Below, piece after piece: positions 37,501 to 47,946 of a DNA stretch of 64,000 nt. The DNA is taken from the NCBI GenBank assembly GCA_013398615.1, contig VZSR01002145.1:2739918-2803917 (forward strand), in the 5' to 3' direction. The stretch is from Brachypodius melanocephalos (lineage: Eukaryota; Chordata; Aves; Passeriformes; Pycnonotidae). Numbering within the stretch: position 1 is the stretch's first letter; every line of letters begins with the position of its first letter. The position numbers and the translations under genes are program-made. The notes under the pieces are model-generated. The model had not been told where the DNA came from. It did no database searches and was given only the letters and a program-made list of their open reading frames with translations.

Positions 37501-40500
37501 GTAGAAAAAATTCATGGGTGCCTAATAAAGGACAGGTACTAGATTAGTCTTGAGAACAGAGGCAGCTTGAAGAGGAGATTTGCCTAATTACTACTGAAGA
37601 AGTCTGGTGAGGAGGTCTAAATCCTACTTCAGAACTGCGATATTCTGTCTCTCAGGCATAATTATGAGCAAACATCAGTCCCTTTGGGATACCAGCTTTG
37701 GGAGAAAGTCAACGATTATTAAAGTATTAAGGGCCCCTGAAGCAGTTTTCTGCTTCTGACAGCAAAATGCAAAATAACACAACCAAAAGCAAGGCGCAGG
37801 GAGGCATGGTGGAAAGAGAGAAGGAAGTTTGGATTTTTATCCTGCTCCAGGGGCTCAGTCCCATTGTTTCAGCTCACACCTGACCACAAGTCAATGCACA
37901 GACATCTTTATTGGGTGCTCTTTCCTCTGTTTATCCCTGTCAGCAGCCCAAAGATGGATTGCATTTTAAACCAGTCAAGTCTCCCCTGTCCACCTGCTCT
38001 TTCCTGTCCAGCCCTCCCTGGTCTGCCCCACATCCCCAGCCCCTCCTGCCCCCTGTGCTCTTCTATTTATTAGAGCACAGAGAAGGGAAAAAGAAAAATT
38101 ATCCCACTGTAATGAAGACCTAGACCCTCTGGGCATCTTGCCAGACCTTACTCCACTATATCTGAGTTGGGATTAAAGATTTTGGCTCTCAGAAATGGCT
38201 CTGAGGCAGAGATCAAAACACTTTTTACAATGGCTACAAATTCCACACCAGCACATTTCCAACTGCATTGAATATGAGTGAAAAATGCTACTGTAAAATG
38301 AGATATTTCTGAGTTGAACTGTCTGCAGATTAATATTTGACCTCCTTTCTAAATATATTTAGTAGAAATGTCTAGGAACACCCAGCTTAGCTATCACTAG
38401 TGGGAAAGAAAGCCGTCCCCTTCACAAAGCTCCTGACTTAATACCTTGCAGCATCTGTGCTTTTTTCTTCCTTTTTTTTCCCTTTCCTCATAATTAAGAT
38501 CTTCCCTTCTGCTCAGGAGCTGTATAAGAGTTTAATGCCTTCATGAAAAAGCTGTTTCTCAGGCTTACCAATCAATGGGGGAAAAACCCAATTTAGTGAT
38601 TTTACCTGGGGGTAAAATGCTCAACAGTTTCTTTGGCTACACCAAACCATGAAGGAGTGGGAGGTTCTTTAGCTTTTATGATGAGACTTTTGAAACACCA
38701 TCTCTTCAGAAGAGGCCATCAAAACCACTGGGTTAAATATTTTCCCAAGTGGTACCAAGTTGCATTTTTGGAAGAGTTCACACTGCTCAGTTTAACAATA
38801 CTGCAGTCACACACACTGGGGAGAGTCACAGTCAGCTCCACAGGAGGTCATGTCAAATTAATTGTTTGTGAAAGGAAATATGCATGAGGCAAGGCAGGAT
38901 ATCTGGGCATTATAACCTCCCCTGAATGTCTTCACATTCTTTACTGTCCCCATGACTCAATAAACACAACAGCTCCCAAACAATGCTGGCCAGTAAAAAA
39001 AGACAGACTCTATTAGCTTTAATTGAGTTTGTAGCCAGAAAGGCTGCCAAAAATAATCCATCAGAGAGCAAGAGGCAAAACTGACAAAAAGGGTCAGATC
39101 CTGGGAGCTGGGTCTGCCTGCACAGCTCCAAATTGCAAGTTCTTCACATTCCTGCAGGAGATGGGCTGTGTTTGTTCATTTTACCCCATATCTCTGCCAA
39201 ATGGTTTGGTGCCTGTACAGAATCTGGGAATATCTTTGCCTTTGTACTGCCCCCTTCTCTCTCCTCTCCAGAGCAAGGGAGTCATTATTTAGCTCACAGA
39301 AACTGAAGAAATTTGTGGCCTTTAAGTGAATCATAAAATAATGCAAAGCTACAGCCTGAAATAAGATTTAAATGCTGAACTTTTCTTTAATTTGTAGAAA
39401 TCTCCACTTCAGAACAGTTTCATTCTCCCCTGTGACTGCAGCAGAAAGGCATGGATGAGGTATCTGCTCATTACAGGGCAAAATTGAGCAGCCTGGAAAA
39501 AAAAAATCTTTAACCTGGCTCAGGGCAGGCTGTGCCTGAGGATCCCACACAGAACCTCCCTCTACATCATAACTGCAGAGAATTCCAGTGATACAGCAAA
39601 TATGAAATGCCTTTGCAAATAATTAATGGGACATGTTCAAGGGTAATGGGAAAATAAACAATTTAAACTGTTGGGGAGAGGCAGTGAATGGGTCTCGGGG
39701 AATTTAAGAAATTGCAGCTTAGTTTGGGGTATGGAACCATTAAGCTGGGTTCTTTTTTGAGTGATTTAACCTTCTCCTCACCATGTCCCTGCCAAAGGTT
39801 TACTGCTCCCAGGTACATTTTTTGGATGATTTTTCTCTGTACATAAAACCAAAGGAAAGGAACTCATATATCAATTTTCATCTCAAAGATAAAGACTTAC
39901 CTAAAGCAGGTACCAATGTGGATTGGCTTTGTCCAATCCTTGTTGTCATTTGGTTTGTCAGAACTACCTGAAAGAGGAAGGAGAAGCAAAGAAATAAGTA
40001 AAGCTCCTGGAAATCAGCTTATTGGTGGGAGGGAAGAGAGGGAATTTTCAAAAAAGCTTTTACTGATAAAACAGTTACCCAGCCAAAACTCATGGCAACT
40101 GTGATGGGGAAAAACTGTAAAGGTGCCTCATCTTTTCAAAACAAATCAAGAGAACCCTGCAAATTGTATTTTAGGTTTGAATGGCAGATTTCTTTCATTC
40201 AAGACTTTAAAGAAATCTCAATTTCTCCCTCCCCAAGGGAGGCAAGCTCCACACAACTTATTTATCCCACAACATTTGTCCTAAATGCTGTTTGGATCTG
40301 TGTTTAGCTCCAGGTGACTTGCACTGGCCCTCCATGAAGAGCCAGCTCTCAGTCCCTGGAGTAAATGAACTTGGTGGTGGTGCTCACAATGGGCATTAGC
40401 CTGGTGATTAACTGAATCTCTGTGCCTTGTAGTCTAAAAATGCACAAGTGGGTACAACACAAAGCAGAATGGAAGTGAACAGACAGAGTGGGGGAGTGTT

Positions 40501-43500
40501 TTCGCAGCCCCAATCACTTGTGGGAGGCTCACAGACAGTCTAGGTTAGATCCCTGGTAGAAGTGGGGGTGGATGAGACAGAGAAGAGCCAGGAATATTAA
40601 TGACAAAGTTCATTAAAAATGAAAAATTGTACCCATCTAAGACCCTAGAGAGTTCCATTGTTTGACAAGCTCAGAGGATTCTTGCTGGAGCAGTTCAGAA
40701 AAGTGTGTGAGTGCAAACAGTTCCACTGAGCACACCCTAAACACTCACACAGCTGAGAGCCCAGCACAGATATTGCACATTTTAGAGAAGTAACTCATCA
40801 CAAGTGCGTGGTAACAGCCCCAGGTAGCCTCCTCACCTCCCTGCTGGAGAAGGGCTGGGCATCCTCACTGTGAGTTCAGCTTTAGGATCTGACTTCCTAC
40901 CATATTAGAGCATCCAGAGCTGCCTGACAAGCAATCCCTGGCATGCAGGCTGGATTTAGCCTGCTCACAGCTCATGGAACTAACTCAGACACCACTAACA
41001 ACAGGGCCAATCCAAGCAAAACCATTCCTGAAGCTCTGATTCCTTTAGCAAGAGTTTATTTAGCAACTTCGTACTAACCTGCTCCCTGGTTGAGAAGAAA
41101 TGATCTATATGTTTTATCCTTGACCAAAGGAAAACACTGTCCAATGACAGCAGCTGCTGTTCAAGGTCACCAGGTACCAAACTGTGGAGGAAAGCACTCA
41201 GGAAACCTGAGGCTGTGCAGACTCTGTAACATCATCTCCCTGGTGCCCAGAGCAGCAGGAAGGAGCTCCACAGCTCCTGTCATGACACTTTGGGAATGCT
41301 GGGCTCTTCCCTTCCCACAGCTCCCACAGGAAGCACAAGAGGAGTTTTATTTTTAGCAGCTCGGAACAAAACCCAACTGCGCCAGAGAGTTGTGGGTGAC
41401 AAGGTCACAAGTCACCTGGGCACTGTTAGAGCCACAAGCACCATTTTGAGGGCTGGGGAAGCTCCAATTCCCGAACAATGCTTCTCTGAGCTGCCAGAGA
41501 CTTCCAAAACAACTTCTGGAACAGCTGCAGCTTCCCAGTGCCATCTGCTGGCTGCGGGGCTGCTGCCTCCAGACCGCCAGTGACGTACAAACAATGCCCA
41601 GGAAGGAGGCTCTGGGTTTCCATGGATGCCAGAAGAGAAGGCCAATCCAGCAGACAAAGTGGTTTTCCTCCCCAGGAACGCTAAAACCATAGTTAATTTT
41701 TAAACAGAGAGTGGAAAGTTGTGTTGGAACTGCTGAATGCTCCCAGGTCTTTTTGTAGGTAAAGTCATCAGAGGAGCATTCCTTGTTCAACCAAATCACT
41801 GGAGATGATGGCAAACAGCATTAGAAATGCCATGCTACCACTTAATTAAGATCCACAGGATGCTGTTGATGCAAATTTTACTTATTTTGGCAAGTCTAGG
41901 AATTTCCCACCTTTTAGGTGTTTTGCCTTTGTGATCCCTCTATATTTACCAACTAAACTAGCCAGAGTGAATGCAGAGAGCATTACACCAGTTTCATTTT
42001 GCTATTTAGAGACAAGAACAAATCACATTTCCTTAAGTTTTTGTGGAACAAAAGTAGCATATTTTGGGCTTGAAGCCTGGCCTGGCCTTACAGCTGATCT
42101 GTGGTCGTTGGCTATGATGATGAGCTGCTGGGCCAGCCCGTTCAGCAGCCTCGTGCGCAGGGACAGGTCCTCAAAGTCGTGGCGAAAGGGAAAGGCAATT
42201 CCATCAATCACCACCAGCCGGACCTAAACACAGGAGAAAAGATAAAAAAACTGCCATTATCATCCCATAAAAAAATGACAAAAAGCAGCAAGAGCTGTTT
42301 TTTAAGTGCGCTGGGATGTTTTGTTTCATCCTTAGGTGAACGCGACTGGCAAAGCTGGACTTAAAGCCTTGCAGAGGAGAAGCTGCAGAAGATAATCATT
42401 AAACAGCAGAACTGTACTTCAGTCAACTCTCCACAAACAGCAATTAATTCACCTTCTCCCTCAACAATTAAATCCAAATCGAAATCAGGATTCAGGCTCT
42501 CTGGAGCCACTGCTGAGATAACTCAGCTGTTATCAGTGATGTGATTTGGAAACACAGTTTAACAGATGCCTAAAGATATTCCAGGCACACTGCACTGGAG
42601 CTGAGGATCTATCTTGCCTCAAGATGTTTGCTTTGCTGAATTATTTCTTTTGTAGCAATCATTAGCTGAAGTCAGAGCACGCTGCAGCTGCTGGCTCATC
42701 ACCCTCAAGACACTGTATAAACATTAGTCTGGGAGTTTGATTTATTCTAACTTCATTTGTTGTGGCTGTTTTGATGACCCAAGTCTGAAATTCAGGAGGG
42801 AGATGGATGGTCTTACAGTGCCTGCATGTTTAGATGTTACTCAAATCCTTGGTGTCTACAAGTTCTTGCATTACTGCACAAGATGACAAAGTGGAAACAA
42901 CACAAAAATCCTGATTTTCTGCATTACTGATTTAACTCATTACTGGGAAGTCTCTTTATGACTGGAACAGAGAAGCCTGCACAGACCTCACTGTGAAATG
43001 GTCCTGGGCCTCCAACTGAAAAAAAAACAAAAAACCAAAACCAACTCTCATTTGCAAAAGAAGATTAAATAGTTGGGATTAAAAGAACACATTCATCATA
43101 TTCTCATGTTCTCTCTTTCCTACAAATTCTTTTCCACGAGTCTGGTACATCCTCCTCATGTATCATTTCTTTAAGAACAATCAGTTTAACAGCATAAACA
43201 TGACTCATGCTAGACAGGAATGTATACATGGTTATATAAATTTAAATTTCTACCAGACAGCAGAAAAACTTAAAGTATTTAAAGTGTAAAGAGAACTTAG
43301 TAACACCTGCCTTGTCCCTCCCAGCTTGGGTCTAGCAGACCTTAAAGAATTAGGTTTTTTACACCAAGAATATTTTCTAGCAGTCTTTCTCATATTATTA
43401 ACAAGATCTCAAACTGATTCATATTTCCAAATGGCACATTTGGATCTCTAACTCTGCATCTTTCTTGTCTCTAAACCTCTACAACTTTTTCTGTCTCCTA

Positions 43501-46500
43501 AAACCTTACAATCTGGAGGCTTCCTGTGCTCCCAGACTCGGCTCCAGAGGGATCAGACTAATTTTAATGAGAGCTGGAGTGCAATGAGCAATCTGTCAAG
43601 TCACTTCTAGCCTGTCCAAGGAATCAGCAGAAGGTCTTGTGGTTCTCCTGCAACCTTCAGCACTTCAGGATGCAGGCCAAGCCCAGATAATCAGCACAGA
43701 TGGCTCCAGGGAGCTGCAGCCCAGTGGAACTGTGCTAATGAAGCCATGTACTTTCCACAAGAGCAAACACAACAGGGCACTGTTAGTACCTGGCAGGGAA
43801 AGGGAAATACCAGACTACACCGAGCAAAAGTGAGGCTCCCATCTGTGTTTTCAAGAGCACAACAGCTCCCACAAATGAAAAAAAAAAAAAGTGGAATGTA
43901 TGCAAAAGACATTCTAATCCAACACTGATTTGTGCTCTGATAGAAGGCGGCACAGTCGTATTTCCCAGATCCTGACAGGGAGTGATCTGCAGTGCAGAAC
44001 CCAGAAATCTGGAGGGGAGGTGGTGAAATCTGCCTTACAATGGCATTTCTCTAAGACATTAGGTACTAAGAAACTTTCTGGCTGCAGTCCACCCAAGAGT
44101 CAAGCTGCAGGCTCTGGTTGCTTGTAGCAACAGAAGATGCACTGAAAAGAAGGAGAAGAGTCACTTGGATGGTGTATTTCTGGTCCTCTGTGGTCTTTTA
44201 GGGCAAAAAAAAGTGGCATCAAGCCTTTCTGATGCCACCCTCATGGTCACCACAAACCCCCTGGCTCTGGGGCTCTTGTGTGGAGCAGTTCTGTGCTGAC
44301 TCAGAGCTCAGTGCTCACAGAAATGGAACATGTGGCAGCACAGACCCAGTGTCCTCAGCTCAGAGTGGAAATCCAGGAGGATGGCAAAAGCAAATTACTC
44401 TTGAGAGTAATTGGGATGGGAACGAAAAGGCAAACAAGCAGAAGGCTTTTACATTTGTACTCTGCTATCAGCCAATATTTTACTGCCAAGCTGACGAGGT
44501 ACCAAGGTGTTTACTCCCGTTACTACAGCAGACAAAAAATCTTCAGCGTGAAAGATGAGTGACACCTCCTGACAAACCTGCAACAACCCTCACCTTGGAA
44601 TGCTCTGACAGGAATTCTGGCAGGAGGTAGACCTGGGCCAGCAGCTCCGTGTAGTCACGACAACGGAAGTAATAGATGTGAGAGAGGATATTTTCCAGAG
44701 AGAAAGTCTCCAAAGCTTTCCTGAGATCTGAGAACAAAACAAACAGATGAGTAAATGAGTCAGAAGTCTGTACGAGCATATTGTTACTTTCATCATCCCA
44801 CCAAACCCTGCCCTCCACTCATAGCAACAGCAAAGCCCCCAGAAACAGAACAGGCAAGGTAAGGAGTGTGGAAACATATTTTCCATCTGGCTTGAAAGTC
44901 AGGAAGGTGGTGAGCAGATGCTATCCCAGCACTTGCACACAGACACACCGGAGCCTCCAAGGGAGGCCTCCAACAATGAAAAATTTATTTCTGAAGTAAG
45001 AACTTCTCCAGTAAATCATTTTCAAGCCAGAACACTACCAGAGGACAGCAGGGACTATTAATCATCCCTTGTTTTAATATACAGGCAGTAACTCATTTAA
45101 TACAGTGTCTTTTTACCTCAGATCAAACAGAAGTTTGGTGCATAAATTCTCCATGAGTAACACAAAAGTTGTGTCCTTATGCCCAAGAGACTGATGACTT
45201 AGAGAATAAAACTCTTATTAAAAGCAGCCTGGCTATACTGACTTCATGGAGAAGCTGAATTCCAGCTATGGTTTTACTCTGTGGGCCTTCAGCAGCAACA
45301 GTGCCTCATAGAATTCTGCTGTTCCTCTTTTCTTCCCCCACCTGTTCCTGTGTTTTCAAACAAAACACTCAGTTTTGCTCAACAGGTGCAAATATGATCA
45401 ATAACGTGCTGCAAATATGATCATTAAGGTGCCAAAAAATTGGAAGGAAGAAAAAAAAAAGAGGAAAGGAAGAAGGGCAAACATCAAAACCTCACATGAC
45501 ACCTAAAACCCCCAAGATCATAATGTCCACAAAATCACCGTGTAGAAAAATAATTCTTTTTGAAGTAGCCCAGCTCAGTTTGCTCCAGACACAGATGTAG
45601 TTCAGGGTTCGATACACACAGGTGGAAATAAAAAGCTGTCAGCATACTCCAAAAGTAACACTGCAGCCTACGAGACACTTGTTTCACTCCTTCCTTGCCT
45701 CCTCCAGAAAGAAATAACTTAGCAACGTACCCTCTTCTTGCTGAGCCTCAGCAATGAGGTGGCAGTGCTGCACACAGGCAGCTGCAATGTCCACCACTCT
45801 GTCCACCATAAAACTTCCCTCAGTGTCAATGAACACAGCTTCTCCAGCAACGCCCCCAAAGCACTCCGGGATCTGGACATCCACTGCCAGCTGCATGCTG
45901 CCATGGGAAACAGAAACAGAGATCAATATTTGCATCTCAGAGCTGTCCCAGCTCACTCCTGCAGTGATGTCCCTGCTGAGGAATACATGGGATAGGGAGC
46001 AGCACAACCATTATTATATTTCTAATGCTGGAGAAGAAGCAGAGATTGCAGCCACGACAAGGAGAAGTTGAGTTAAACAAAAAGTGATTCTTGGTTGCAC
46101 ACAAGGCACGGGACAATGAAATACCACAGCTGTGTTTTGCCAACACCGGGTGCTCCGCAGATCTCGGTGATTTTTGTCAGCTGCACTCCGCCTCCCAGGA
46201 TGTTGTCCAGTGCTGAACAGAAGGTGATGATGAAGCCCTGGGTTTGCTCTTCTTCCAGAAGCTCCAGGGCTGTGCACTTCCTGGTGGCACCTGATCGCCC
46301 AGCCGTCCTTGCTGCATCCCCATGGCATTCCTGCCTCACCACCTGCAGTGCTTCCAGCGCCTCTTCCCTGGAGATTCCAACTTCTAGAGAAGCCAAAACC
46401 ACAAAACATCACCTTTACTTTATATACAGTGACTGATTCCACAGCACGACACCAAATGATCCATGTTCACCCTCTCAGGACAACATGCACACAGACCTGG

Positions 46501-47178
46501 CACTAATGATGTGATTTTCAAACTATTATTGCCACAGGTAATATAACTATTGATAATCAAAACCCCAGACTGGTTTGGGTTGGAAGGGGCTGTAAAGACC
46601 ACCCAGTTCCAGCCCTGCCATGGGCAGGATACCTTCCACTATCCCAGGCTGCTCCAAAATCTGTCCAACCTGGCCTTGGACACTTGCAGGGATGGGGCAG
46701 CCACAGCTTGTCTGGGCACCCTGTGCCAGGGCCTCCCCACCGTCACAGGGAGGAACCACTACCATCACCTTGAAAAAGGCAATTTTCTAACTTCAAATAG
46801 GGTTATTTTGTTTAAATCACATAGTAAACAGAGGAAGGAAGCTGGGGGAAGAGGAGGGATGAGCCTAACAGAATCCTTTCGTTTTCCTGCATCCTATTTA
46901 CATCCATCAGTGTCAGCTGATCTTTTACCAGAATCCTCTGTTTTAAAAATTATTCACTGCGCCCATTTTCCGGAGGCCTCGCTGGGGAGGCCGGGACGGG
47001 GAAGGGGGAAGGGCCCGGAAGATCGCGGGGTGGCCCCGCGGGGCCCAAGGCCGCCGGTACCTTTGCTCAGGCCGCAGGGGCCGGTGTCCAGCAGCTCCTG
47101 CGCCGTCTGGAAGCCGGCGGCTGCCAGGCGTGCGCGCAGGGCGGGGGCCAGCGGCAGCGTGCCCACCTCCCGCTGCAT
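31430..47178 (-). CDS. RAD51C: RAD51C, RAD51 paralogue recombinase, complete in nine coding exons
   Basis: RAD51C is a nuclear ATPase of the RecA/RAD51 family. It works in the BCDX2 and CX3 complexes in homologous recombination, crosslink repair and meiosis. Coding exons are 47061-47178, 46125-46383, 45731-45897, 44594-44727, 42092-42223, 39901-39967, 37209-37269, 34706-34766 and 31430-31537. All have GT-AG borders and join in frame to 1107 nt (368 residues). The first eight exon lengths after exon 1 and all phases agree with mammalian RAD51C. The N-terminal helix-hairpin domain is in exons 1-2, Walker A GAPGVGKTQ in exon 2, Walker B LVVID in exon 5, and a basic nuclear-localisation-like PRKRPR near the C-terminus. 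The start has a perfect GCCACCATG context; the nine extra N-terminal residues of the mammalian protein are absent because no upstream ATG exists in frame. It shares its promoter with TEX14. Confidence 0.98.
34706..34766 (-). CDS. RAD51C: RAD51C coding exon 8
   Basis: It is 61 nt and encodes LATLYKSPSQKESTIAYHIT, closely matching the mammalian LATLYKSPSQKE segment. The acceptor is CCCAG|G and the donor ACA|GTGAGT. Confidence 0.96.
36714..36800. repeat. Diverged direct repeat, copy A (RAD51C intron 7)
   Basis: It shares ordered blocks with copy B at 38632-38725: 'tggctaca', 'ccatg', 'aggagtggga', 'ttcttta', 'atgagact', 'ttgaaa' and 'ctcttcag', with a small indel between. It is not a CR1 3' end. 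It may be two copies of an old transposable element or a local duplication. Confidence 0.65.
37209..37269 (-). CDS. RAD51C: RAD51C coding exon 7
   Basis: It is 61 nt and encodes ESWGHAATVRLIFHWDNSQ with the conserved GESWGHAAT motif. The acceptor is CCTCAG|GAG and the donor AG|GTGAGG. Confidence 0.96.
38632..38725. repeat. Diverged direct repeat, copy B (RAD51C intron 6)
   Basis: Same-orientation partner of copy A, about 1.9 kb away, on the other side of RAD51C exon 7. It has the same series of matching blocks plus a short insertion, 'gctttt', after 'ttcttta'. The element family was not recognised. Confidence 0.65.
39901..39967 (-). CDS. RAD51C: RAD51C coding exon 6
   Basis: It is 67 nt and encodes VVLTNQMTTRIGQSQSTLVP and AL. 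The TNQMTT motif is the L2-side region typical of RAD51 paralogues. The acceptor is CTTTCAG|GTA and the donor TTAG|GTAAGT. No frame of 60 codons covers it, so it was found by homology. Confidence 0.96.
42092..42223 (-). CDS. RAD51C: RAD51C coding exon 5 (Walker B)
   Basis: It is 132 nt and encodes VRLVVIDGIAFPFRHD with the Walker B aspartate, then SLRTRLLNGLAQQLIIIAN. The acceptor is TGTTTAG|GTC and the donor GCT|GTAAGG. Confidence 0.98.
44594..44727 (-). CDS. RAD51C: RAD51C coding exon 4
   Basis: It is 134 nt and encodes LRKALETFSLENILSHIYYF and RCRDYTELLAQVYLLPEFLS, ending EHSK. The acceptor is TTCTCAG|ATC and the donor AAG|GTGAGG. Confidence 0.98.
45731..45897 (-). CDS. RAD51C: RAD51C coding exon 3
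   Basis: It is 167 nt and encodes MQLAVDVQIPECFGGVAGEA, FIDTEGSFMVDRVVD and then HLIAEAQQEE. The acceptor is GGCAG|C and the donor GAGG|GTACGT. The residues near the 3' end differ from the mammalian KHKGEE segment, which is a variable loop. Confidence 0.98.
46125..46383 (-). CDS. RAD51C: RAD51C coding exon 2 (Walker A)
   Basis: It is 259 nt, the same length as the mammalian exon. The acceptor TCTCTAG|AAG gives the junction SKEVGIS. It contains KCTALELLEEE, GFIITFCSALDNILGGG, and the Walker A P-loop GAPGVGKTQ. It ends CTG TG|GTAT. Confidence 0.98.
46565..46760 (-). repeat. CR1 LINE 3'-end fragment in RAD51C intron 1
   Basis: It contains 'gactggtttgggttggaagg', 'ccatgggcaggataccttcc', 'ctggccttggacacttgca' and 'caccctgtgccagggcctcc'. 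It lies between exons 1 and 2 of RAD51C, about 200 bp from the CpG island. Open frames across it are artefacts. Same family as the copies near 18150 and 23835. Confidence 0.9.
47061..47178 (-). CDS. RAD51C: RAD51C coding exon 1
   Basis: It encodes residues 1-39 plus one base, starting MQREVGTLPLAPALRARLA and including the motif AAGFQTAQELLD. The donor is AAAG|GTACCG. It lies inside the CpG island. Confidence 0.97.
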
Positions 47179-47226
47179 GGTGGCACCGCCACCGGGACGC
47201 ACCGGCACCGGGCTCGGCCCGGATCG

Positions 47227-47283
47227 CTCCGGACACGCCTCGGACACGTCTCGGACACGCTCCGGACACGCTCCGGACACGCC
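47227..47283. repeat. 11-bp tandem repeat, five units, in the RAD51C 5' leader
   Basis: The unit 'cggacacgctc' or a close variant is repeated five times with an exact 11-bp period, starting about 50 bp upstream of the RAD51C start codon. It is CpG-bearing. One unit contains 'cacgtc', an E-box/CRE-like half. Probably transcribed as 5' UTR. Confidence 0.9.
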
Positions 47284-47359
47284 CAGCGCGCGGTGATCGC
47301 TCCCGGCCCCGCCCACAGACCCCGCCCCTCACGGTCTGGCCCCGCCCTTGCCCCACCCT

Positions 47360-47367
47360 GGCGCGAA
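47360..47367. promoter_or_regulatory. E2F-like site in the shared promoter
   Basis: The bases GGCGCGAA read as TTCGCGCC on the other strand, an E2F-type core. E2F6 complexes are known to silence germline genes in somatic cells, and E2F factors also drive S-phase repair genes, so either neighbour could use it. Use is inference. Confidence 0.4.
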
Positions 47368-47383
47368 CCTGGGGCGCTGCGGG

Positions 47384-47394
47384 TGCGCGTGCGC
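47384..47394. promoter_or_regulatory. NRF1-like site in the shared promoter
   Basis: The sequence 'tgcgcgtgcgc' is very near the palindromic NRF1 consensus, common in bidirectional CpG-island promoters. Binding is inferred. Confidence 0.45.
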
Positions 47395-47810
47395 GGAGCG
47401 GTTCCCGCGTGTCGGGTCCGTTCGAGTGGCGGGTGAGCGGATCCTCGTGGGCCGCGAGTGTCCCTGGGCTCCGGGAAAGGGCTGGAGCGGGAATTCCCTA
47501 CCCGGGAATACCGCTGGATGTGTCCCGCCTGTGTGCCCGCCGAGAGGCCGCTGATCCTGGCAGGTTCTGTGATCTCCCGGTTGTCCCCTCGCCTGTTCTT
47601 GCTGTGCTCCCGGCACCGGCCGGTCCGAGAGGGCACTGTTAGGAAGGGCAGGGGGCTGTTTCCCTCTTCCATCTCTGGATATTTCTGCAGGAAGCAGACG
47701 TAACTTTAGGCTACTGCAAGTTCTGAAGTCAGAAATAAGTTCTTTATGCTGAGGTGCTTTGCAGCTTGATGACATTTCCTACCTTTTCCCAGTTCTGCTC
47801 AGGAAGGAAG

Positions 47811-47946
47811 ATGGCTCATCCCATCCTTCCCCCATTTCCATGCCCTGTCAAGCTTGGAAGTATAAAAGGAGACTCCCTGGAAGCTGACCTGCATGAGTAT
47901 GTCAGGGAAGGGAACTATGTGAAAGTGAAGAAGCTTCTGAAAAAAG
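47811..47946 (+). CDS. TEX14: TEX14 coding exon 1 (start)
   Basis: It encodes residues 1-45, starting MAHPILPPFPCPVKLGSIKG and running into LHEYVREGNYVKVKKLLKKG, the first half of an ankyrin unit. The acceptor at 47791-47792 suggests an upstream non-coding exon. The donor is AAAG|GTAAAG. Confidence 0.95.

Larger units (their letters stand above)
31538..46124 (-). other. RAD51C: RAD51C introns 2-8: contents
   Basis: The seven introns between exons 2 and 9 range from about 230 bp (intron 2) to about 3.2 kb (intron 8). They are ordinary AT-rich sequence with no second gene. The only structure I find is the repeat pair at 36714-36800 and 38632-38725 around exon 7, and short A or T runs such as those near 43019 and 43876. 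No CR1 copy is evident in introns 2-8; one lies in intron 1. Confidence 0.75.
46960..47790. promoter_or_regulatory. Shared CpG-island promoter of RAD51C and TEX14
   Basis: CpG density rises sharply from about 46960 to 47650. The RAD51C start codon (47178, minus) and the TEX14 start codon (47811, plus) face away from each other with 632 bp between. Three GC boxes of the form 'ccccgccc' lie near 47309, 47323 and 47341, with NRF1-like and E2F-like sites beyond them. There is no TATA box. TEX14 probably has a non-coding first exon here, since an acceptor 'ccttttcccag' ends at 47792, just before its start codon. Candidate donors for that exon are 'gtgagc' at 47433 and 'cag|gttctg' near 47564. Head-to-head arrangement is also known in mammals. 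Confidence 0.85.

Noticed and set aside
46550..47296. 248-codon plus-strand frame antisense to RAD51C
   Set aside because: It runs through a CR1 fragment and the CpG island; composition follows base content and there is no domain.
47067..47672. Frames of 137-201 codons in the RAD51C/TEX14 promoter
   Set aside because: They are GC-island artefacts on both strands that overlap each other.
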